A program made the position numbers and the translations under genes. This document shows positions 5,974-10,122 of a DNA stretch of 10,122 nt, piece after piece. The notes below the pieces were generated by a model, which worked only from the letters and a program-made list of their open reading frames with translations, did no database searches and was not told the origin of the DNA. Source of the DNA: Balneolaceae bacterium (GTDB taxonomy: Bacteria; Bacteroidota; Rhodothermia; Balneolales; Balneolaceae); assembly GCA_007126675.1 (NCBI GenBank), contig SLAU01000368.1, positions 1-10,122 on the forward strand, in the 5' to 3' direction. Every line of letters begins with the position of its first letter. The stretch's first letter is position 1.

Positions 5974-8139
5974 ATGAATTTTGACAATAAACTTTTTATT
6001 TGCGCCACTTTTCTACTTGCACTTTTTCTGAATATCTCCCCATCAGTAGTTGTGGGCCAAACATATCAGGTGACAGGTAAACTGCAAACTGAAAACGTAA
6101 ATCTATTTTCCGGCCCACATATAAATGAGCCCATTGTAGGAATTGAAGTAAAACTATACCAGGACGATACATTGCTGGACTCTGATATTACAAATCAAGA
6201 AGGTGAATTTGTACTTACACACTCTGCTGAATCCGGTTCACTACGTATTGTGGTCGAAGAAACTAATGCATTGCAGGGAGTGATAATTGAAGACAACTCC
6301 CAAAATCCAAAAAAGGGCTTTGGAATCGTAATAAACGAAAATAACAACTGGCAGGAAAAGCTGAACGAACTTGAAATCAGCTGGCACTACAGCTGGGGGA
6401 ATCAGATACCGGATAACTATCCTCACGATAATTACGAATATGTACCGATGGTTTGGGGTGCCTGGGGAGACTTTTCCGGAATTGATGTAATTGTAGATAG
6501 AGTAAATGATTGGGCTGAAGAAGGAAAAGTACACTATTTACTTGGTTTTAATGAACCTGACAGTGAAGCGCAGGCTGATCTTACCGTTGAAGAGGCTATT
6601 GAAGCATGGCCGAAATTGATGAATGCAAATGTTCCCCTTGTGAGCCCGGCACCGGTACATGCTAATGGAGAGTGGCTGCAGGACTTTATGGAACAAGCCA
6701 ATGCCTTAGATTATAGAGTCGATTACATCGGGGTTCACTGGTACAGAGGGCTCAATGTAAATAATTTCATTGCTTACCTCGAAGATATTTATGAATTGTA
6801 TGGTCTTCCTATTTGGCTAACAGAATTTGGTGTGGCTGACTGGAGTGCGGGAAATATCGAGGATAACCGCTATTCAGAGCAGCAGGTTATTGATTTCATG
6901 ACAGAAGCACTGCCAAGGCTGGATGATCTTGACTTTGTGAAGAGATACGCATGGTTTAACTCCAATCAGAATCATCCGCCGCTTACCACTTCGGCACTTT
7001 TTGATGCGGATGGTAATCTGACAGATCTCGGCCTGATTTATAAAAATCATAATAATGAATTCAGTGCGGGAGCCGATCATCATGTGGGCAATGTGAGTAT
7101 TCCCTGGAAAGAAGGTTCAATACTGTACAATGATGTGACTTATCGAACGGTTATCATTGGCAATCAGGTTTGGATGGCTGAAAACTTGAGAACAAACAGA
7201 TACAGTAATGGAGATCCTATCCCGCATATTACTGAGAATAGTGAATGGGGTGAACTCAGTACAGGAGCCTGGTCCATTCATACAGAATGGGGCCAGGATC
7301 CTCCCGGAGAAGATCATCCGAAAAATTTCAACAGGGGCAAACTCTACAACTGGTTTGCTGTAAATGATGAGAGGGGTTTATGTCCCGCGGGCTGGGCAGT
7401 GCCAGGTGATGATGATATCAAGGAACTTGAGGAAGCTTTAGGTATGTCGCCTGAGGATTTAGATGAAATGGGCGGACCGTGGAGAGGTGAAGATGCCGGA
7501 GTTAGCAATGCTCTTCGTGCAACCGGAGGCGGCGGAGATTTCTTCTGGCGGGGTGATAACATGGACGATGTAAATTCATCCATCGCAACCAACTCAAGCG
7601 GGTTTTCAATGCGCGGAACATCGGTTCGTTTTCCCGGAGGTGCCTTTGGACAAGGTGGTGACGACTTTTCCGGATTGGGTGAAATTGGATTGTTATGGTC
7701 ATCGACTGAGAACCCTGAGAATGCTAATCAGGCTATTCGCCGCATCATTCGATCGAACCAGGCGGGTATTCGGCGAAATACGGTTGCTAAGACAGCCGGC
7801 CACGCCGTTCGCTGTTTTAAGCAGGATCTTGGCACATCGATTGGTGATAGCGATACCATTGGAAATGAGATGCCCCAAGAGTTAAGCCTGTCTCAGAACT
7901 ATCCAAATCCATTCAACCCAACTACACAGATTAATTTTGAGATTTCGCAAGACTCCCATGTGCAGCTTGCTGTATACGATATGCTGGGACGCAGAGTGGC
8001 TGTGTTGGTGGATGAATTCAGGGCAACGGGCAGTTACCAGGTTAGCTGGGATGCATCCGGATTTGCCAGCGGTGTATATATCTACAGACTTGAAGCCGGT
8101 GGCCAGTTTATCACAAATCGAATGACACTTCTTAAGTAA
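5974..8139 (+). CDS. Secreted multidomain protein: N-terminal beta-domain, GH128 glycosidase, FISU domain, T9SS tail
   Basis: This 721-residue exported protein probably cuts beta-1,3-glucan at or outside the cell surface. Residues 1-28 are a signal peptide (cut likely before QTYQ). Residues 31-106 form a repeat-like beta-domain (GIEVKLYQDD...NQEGEFVLTH) resembling transthyretin or carboxypeptidase-regulatory folds. Residues about 125-358 match the GH128 catalytic core: GFNEPD with Glu194 as likely acid/base, VDYIGVHWY (249-257), WLTEFG with Glu284 as likely nucleophile, and KRYAWF. Residues 385-614 are a FISU domain (VIIGNQVWMAENLRT, LCPAGWAVP, WSSTEN, AVRCFK), whose function is not established. 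Residues 631-721 are a T9SS sorting domain (LSQNYPNPFNPTTQINF...YDMLGRRV...GVYIYRL). It lies 71 bp after galT and may share its transcript. No ribosome binding site is obvious at ATG 5974. It is a paralogue of the protein at 8360. Confidence 0.93.
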   Translation: MNFDNKLFICATFLLALFLNISPSVVVGQTYQVTGKLQTENVNLFSGPHINEPIVGIEVKLYQDDTLLDSDITNQEGEFVLTHSAESGSLRIVVEETNALQGVIIEDNSQNPKKGFGIVINENNNWQEKLNELEISWHYSWGNQIPDNYPHDNYEYVPMVWGAWGDFSGIDVIVDRVNDWAEEGKVHYLLGFNEPDSEAQADLTVEEAIEAWPKLMNANVPLVSPAPVHANGEWLQDFMEQANALDYRVDYIGVHWYRGLNVNNFIAYLEDIYELYGLPIWLTEFGVADWSAGNIEDNRYSEQQVIDFMTEALPRLDDLDFVKRYAWFNSNQNHPPLTTSALFDADGNLTDLGLIYKNHNNEFSAGADHHVGNVSIPWKEGSILYNDVTYRTVIIGNQVWMAENLRTNRYSNGDPIPHITENSEWGELSTGAWSIHTEWGQDPPGEDHPKNFNRGKLYNWFAVNDERGLCPAGWAVPGDDDIKELEEALGMSPEDLDEMGGPWRGEDAGVSNALRATGGGGDFFWRGDNMDDVNSSIATNSSGFSMRGTSVRFPGGAFGQGGDDFSGLGEIGLLWSSTENPENANQAIRRIIRSNQAGIRRNTVAKTAGHAVRCFKQDLGTSIGDSDTIGNEMPQELSLSQNYPNPFNPTTQINFEISQDSHVQLAVYDMLGRRVAVLVDEFRATGSYQVSWDASGFASGVYIYRLEAGGQFITNRMTLLK
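7126..8139 (+). repeat. Direct repeat copy A: FISU plus T9SS-tail coding block
   Basis: This block encodes the FISU and sorting domains and is strongly similar to 8744-9748. The last 91 residues match at 84 positions. Positions 7972-8042 (71 bases) are identical to 9581-9651, and a further stretch of about 38 identical bases begins near 7407 (GTGATGATGATATCAAGG...). It arises from gene duplication, and the perfect tract suggests recent recombination or conversion. Confidence 0.9.
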
Positions 8140-8279
8140 AAGAGAAAAATATTTTTTCAAGCTATTATTGCAGACATACTGCATATGGCCGAGAAATGGC
8201 TCCTAATTATTATCAATACTCGGCTCAATGCGGATTCTGCCATAAAAGCGGTTTTTTAGAGATTAAATAAACTATTTTC

Positions 8280-8310
8280 TTGCTTTTCAAAAATTTATTC
8301 GTTACTGTTC
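8280..8310 (+). promoter_or_regulatory. Putative promoter of the stand-alone FISU gene
   Basis: TTG (8280-8282) and TACTGTTC (8303-8310) are 20 bases apart, the same spacing as at 3373-3403. The -7 element has two mismatches among six fixed positions of TAnnTTTG, so it is weak alone. The operator follows within six bases, the same order as at galK. Confidence 0.3.
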
Positions 8311-8315
8311 AATTG

Positions 8316-8335
8316 TATTGTTATCGTTAACATTT
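8316..8335. promoter_or_regulatory. Second LacI-type operator, upstream of the stand-alone FISU gene
   Basis: The core ATTGTTATCGTTAACATT (8317-8334) has two half-sites around central CG, matching in 7 of 9 mirrored positions. It equals the reverse complement of the galK operator core at 16 of 18 positions. It lies 25 bases before ATG 8360, where a bound repressor would block transcription. This places the FISU gene in the same predicted regulon as galKT. Confidence 0.7.
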
Positions 8336-8347
8336 AAATAATCTATT

Positions 8348-8352
8348 AGGGG
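8348..8352 (+). promoter_or_regulatory. Shine-Dalgarno-like site of the stand-alone FISU gene
   Basis: AGGGG ends seven bases before ATG 8360. It is the clearest ribosome binding site in the window, where other genes have weak or no such sites, and it supports this start and efficient translation. Confidence 0.6.
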
Positions 8353-8359
8353 TATTTTT

Positions 8360-9748
8360 ATGAACATAAAAGCTACAACTTTATTTTTAGCACTGTCGTT
8401 ATGGGTTACGGCCGTTACAACAGACGCGTTGGCCCAATCCTGGCAGGTAACGGGTACATTTCAAACAGAGAACGTAAATCTGAACCCAAATGCTGATTTT
8501 GATATCAATGAACCGATTGTGGGCGTTGAGGTAAAATTATTTGACGGCTCCACTGAAATTGCTTCAGATGTTACAAATGCAGGCGGAGAGTACACTTTAG
8601 AACACTCGGTGGATGCGGGAACATTAAGTATTGTATTTGAGGGCACAAATGCACTGCAGGCACGTACGCTTGAGGATATTCCTGCTGGTGAAGACCACGA
8701 TGAAGGTGCACGGATTTTGAATTGGGTTGAAGGTACTTTAGAATACAATGATGTGGTTTATCGTACAGTTACCATTGGTAATCAGGTATGGATGGCGGAA
8801 AATCTGAGAACGGACAGATACAATAACGGAGATCCTATTGCGCATGTTACCGATAATAGTGAGTGGGGCGATCTTAGTACAGGTGCCTTTGCTGTTCATG
8901 CTAATGATGACTTAGATAGCCCAAAAGCATTCAATCGCGGATTCTTATATAACTGGTTTGCTGTTGATGATGAGCGGGGATTGTGTCCCACAGACTGGCA
9001 GGTGCCAAGTGATGATGATATCAAGGAACTTGAGGAAGCTTTAGGAATGTCGCCCGCCGATTTAGATGAAATGGGCAACCCGTGGAGAGGTGAAGATGCT
9101 GGTGTTAGCAATGCCCTTCGATCAACCGGAGGCGGTGGAGATTTCTTCTGGCGGGCTGATAATATGGACGATGTAAATTCATCCATTGCAACCAACTCAA
9201 CCGGATTTTCAATGCGTGGAACCTCGTTACGGTTTCCCGGTGGTGGATTTGGGCAAGGTGGTGACAGTAATGATTTTTCCGGATTGGGAGAAATTGCAAT
9301 GATATGGTCATCGACTGAGAACCCTGAGAATGTTAATCAGGCCATTCGCCGCATAATCCGGTCGAACCAGGCGGGTATCCGGCGAAATACAGTTGGCAAA
9401 ACTGCCGGCATTGCCGTTCGCTGTTTTAAGGAGGATCTTGGTACTTCGATAGGTGATAGCGGTACTATTGGTAATGAGATGCCCCGGGAGCTAAGCCTGT
9501 CTCAGAACTATCCAAATCCATTTAACCCAACTACACAGATTAATTTTGAGATTTCGCAGGACACCCATGTGCAGCTTTCGGTATACGATATGCTGGGACG
9601 CAGAGTGGCTGTGTTGGTGGATGAATTCAGGGCAACGGGCAGTTACCAGGTCAGCTGGGATGCATCCGGATTTTCCAGTGGTGTATATATCTACAGAATT
9701 GAAGCCGGCGGCCAGGCTATCACAAACCGAATGACTTTGGTTAAATAA
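8360..9748 (+). CDS. Secreted FISU-domain protein with T9SS tail, lacking a catalytic domain
   Basis: This 462-residue exported protein has the same modules as the 5974-8139 product without the glycosidase. Residues 1-25 are a signal peptide ending ALA before QSW. Residues 28-105 are the same N-terminal beta-domain (TENVNLNPN...EPIVGVEVKLF...GGEYTLEHS). A linker of about 20 residues (LEDIPAGEDHDEGARILNW) stands where the paralogue carries GH128. Residues 129-355 are a FISU domain (VTIGNQVWMAENLRT, RGLCPTDWQVP, WSSTEN, AVRCFK), and 372-462 the T9SS sorting domain. With no catalytic residues recognised, a binding or structural role at the cell surface is plausible, but FISU function is not established, so this is inference. 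It has its own putative promoter, a LacI-type operator and a good ribosome binding site, so it is probably transcribed as a separate unit and perhaps at a high level. A terminator follows at 9946. Confidence 0.92.
   Translation: MNIKATTLFLALSLWVTAVTTDALAQSWQVTGTFQTENVNLNPNADFDINEPIVGVEVKLFDGSTEIASDVTNAGGEYTLEHSVDAGTLSIVFEGTNALQARTLEDIPAGEDHDEGARILNWVEGTLEYNDVVYRTVTIGNQVWMAENLRTDRYNNGDPIAHVTDNSEWGDLSTGAFAVHANDDLDSPKAFNRGFLYNWFAVDDERGLCPTDWQVPSDDDIKELEEALGMSPADLDEMGNPWRGEDAGVSNALRSTGGGGDFFWRADNMDDVNSSIATNSTGFSMRGTSLRFPGGGFGQGGDSNDFSGLGEIAMIWSSTENPENVNQAIRRIIRSNQAGIRRNTVGKTAGIAVRCFKEDLGTSIGDSGTIGNEMPRELSLSQNYPNPFNPTTQINFEISQDTHVQLSVYDMLGRRVAVLVDEFRATGSYQVSWDASGFSSGVYIYRIEAGGQAITNRMTLVK
8744..9748 (+). 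repeat. Direct repeat copy B: FISU plus T9SS-tail coding block
   Basis: This is the second copy of the block at 7126-8139, about 1.6 kb downstream in the same orientation. The copies differ by small in-frame indels (for example, the extra residues around TEWGQDPPGEDH in copy A and an extra SN in copy B). The 71-base perfect match is at 9581-9651. Confidence 0.9.
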
Positions 9749-9757
9749 GAATACCTA

Positions 9758-9875
9758 ATGAAAGCTAAAACAATCCACCTTTTCGGTATGGTAACTGTGG
9801 TTAGCCTTGGTACAATTCGCTAACCCGGTTTTAACTGAATCGCCCGCTTCCGAGGTCACCGATTGGAAGGCTTAG
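9758..9875 (+). pseudogene. Possible frameshifted remnant of a short secreted peptide gene
   Basis: ATG 9758, nine bases after the FISU stop, opens a 21-codon frame, MKAKTIHLFGMVTVVSLGTI-R, ending at TAA 9821. It has the shape of a signal peptide: basic start, then a hydrophobic core. Removing one base near 9815 would continue it as FANPVLTESPASEVTDWKA to TAG 9873, giving a credible signal-peptidase site (TFA before N). This suggests a gene start broken by a frameshift, with nothing recognisable beyond. It could also be a chance ORF; I recognise no family. Confidence 0.3.
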
Positions 9876-9945
9876 TAAGCCGGCGATTAAAGGTGGAGCC
9901 TGTGTTATTCTCAAGCTCAGAAATAAGAGATAAATAACAGGTATT

Positions 9946-9990
9946 CCGGATAGAGTAAACATAGACATTTTTGCTCTATCCGGGTTTTAT
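9946..9990 (+). terminator. Intrinsic terminator downstream of the FISU gene
   Basis: CCGGATAGAG (9946-9955) and CTCTATCCGG (9974-9983) are perfect 10-bp complements. The pairing extends inward through TAAA with TTTG (one G-U pair), giving about 14 pairs and a 10-base loop. GTTTTAT follows the stem. It lies about 200 bases past the FISU stop and is the only strong intrinsic terminator seen in the window. The T-run is short, so efficiency is uncertain. Confidence 0.75.
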
Positions 9991-10122
9991 AATCAGTCAT
10001 CTATGCTTTTTCGGACTGATAACACATTCAAACTTTTGTTGAAGATTAACGCATATACTGAATCCTCAGCCCAACTAAAGAACCATTTAAACAATAAGAA
10101 AAATGATTTTGATAACAATTCT

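Larger units (their letters stand above)
9749..10122. other. Downstream region after the FISU gene
   Basis: Besides the possible pseudogene and the terminator (own entries), the region holds a perfect short palindrome GGCTTA-G-TAAGCC (9869-9881) and a 7-bp-arm inverted repeat ATCAGTC (9992-9998) / GACTGAT (10014-10020) with no T-run. ATG 10103 begins MILITI and stays open to the window edge, so a further gene may start there, but six codons prove nothing. Confidence 0.5.

Noticed and set aside
7344..7702. Antisense ORFs opposite the FISU domains (also 8896-9311)
   Set aside because: They recur in both paralogues only because the sense strand is duplicated; compositions are Ser/Pro- or Arg/His-rich artefacts of the sense codons.
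8188..8266. GCCGAG/CTCGGC arms and the GCGGTTTTTT tract as a terminator for the GH128 gene
   Set aside because: The arms are only 6 bp with a loop of more than 20 bases, and the T-tract is not directly preceded by a convincing stem.
1..10122. CRISPR arrays, tRNA or rRNA genes, insertion sequences
   Set aside because: No regularly spaced short repeats, cloverleaf-like or rRNA-like sequence, transposase motifs or flanking terminal repeats were seen.

Overview
The window reads as a carbohydrate-utilisation locus from a Bacteroidota-related marine or saline bacterium. Balneolota/Rhodothermota-type is my best guess. The clues are two secreted proteins ending in a type IX secretion (T9SS) sorting domain of the 'LSQNYPNPFNPTT' kind, FISU domains (Fibrobacter succinogenes major paralogous domain), start sites that mostly lack strong Shine-Dalgarno sequences, and a promoter that fits the Bacteroidetes -33/-7 pattern. 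All recognisable genes are on the + strand. I ran no database search; family calls come from motifs read by eye.

Layout: (1) 1-818, the 3' part of a GH16 endo-glycanase with a laminarinase-like active site. (2) 837-1823, a lipoprotein of the formylglycine-generating enzyme (FGE) family that keeps both catalytic cysteines. (3) 1824-2130, an intergenic region with a 9-bp-arm inverted repeat. (4) 2131-3168, a LacI/GalR-family regulator. (5) 3169-3635, a long control region with a LacI-type operator next to a putative promoter and two inverted repeats in the predicted leader. (6) 3636-5902, galK and galT, 14 bp apart, the first two steps of the Leloir pathway after galactose uptake. (7) 5974-8139, a secreted protein with an N-terminal beta-domain, a GH128-type glycosidase module, a FISU domain and a T9SS tail. 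(8) 8316-8335, a second copy of the operator. (9) 8360-9748, a paralogue of (7) with the same N-terminal, FISU and T9SS modules but no glycosidase. (10) 9749-10122, a decayed short secreted ORF, a strong intrinsic terminator and possibly the start of another gene.

Working model (inference): GH16 and the GH128 protein cut a beta-linked polysaccharide outside the cell or at its surface, the two FISU proteins are exported by T9SS, and released galactose is phosphorylated and converted by GalK and GalT. The LacI-type regulator probably represses galKT (perhaps with the GH128 gene) and the stand-alone FISU gene through the shared operator. The substrate is unresolved: the GH16 and GH128 motifs point to beta-1,3-glucan, while galKT and FGE point to a galactose-containing, possibly sulfated polymer. 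The most distinctive feature is the FISU pair, identical in domain plan except for the presence or absence of a catalytic module, with a 71-nt stretch of perfect identity in the tail.
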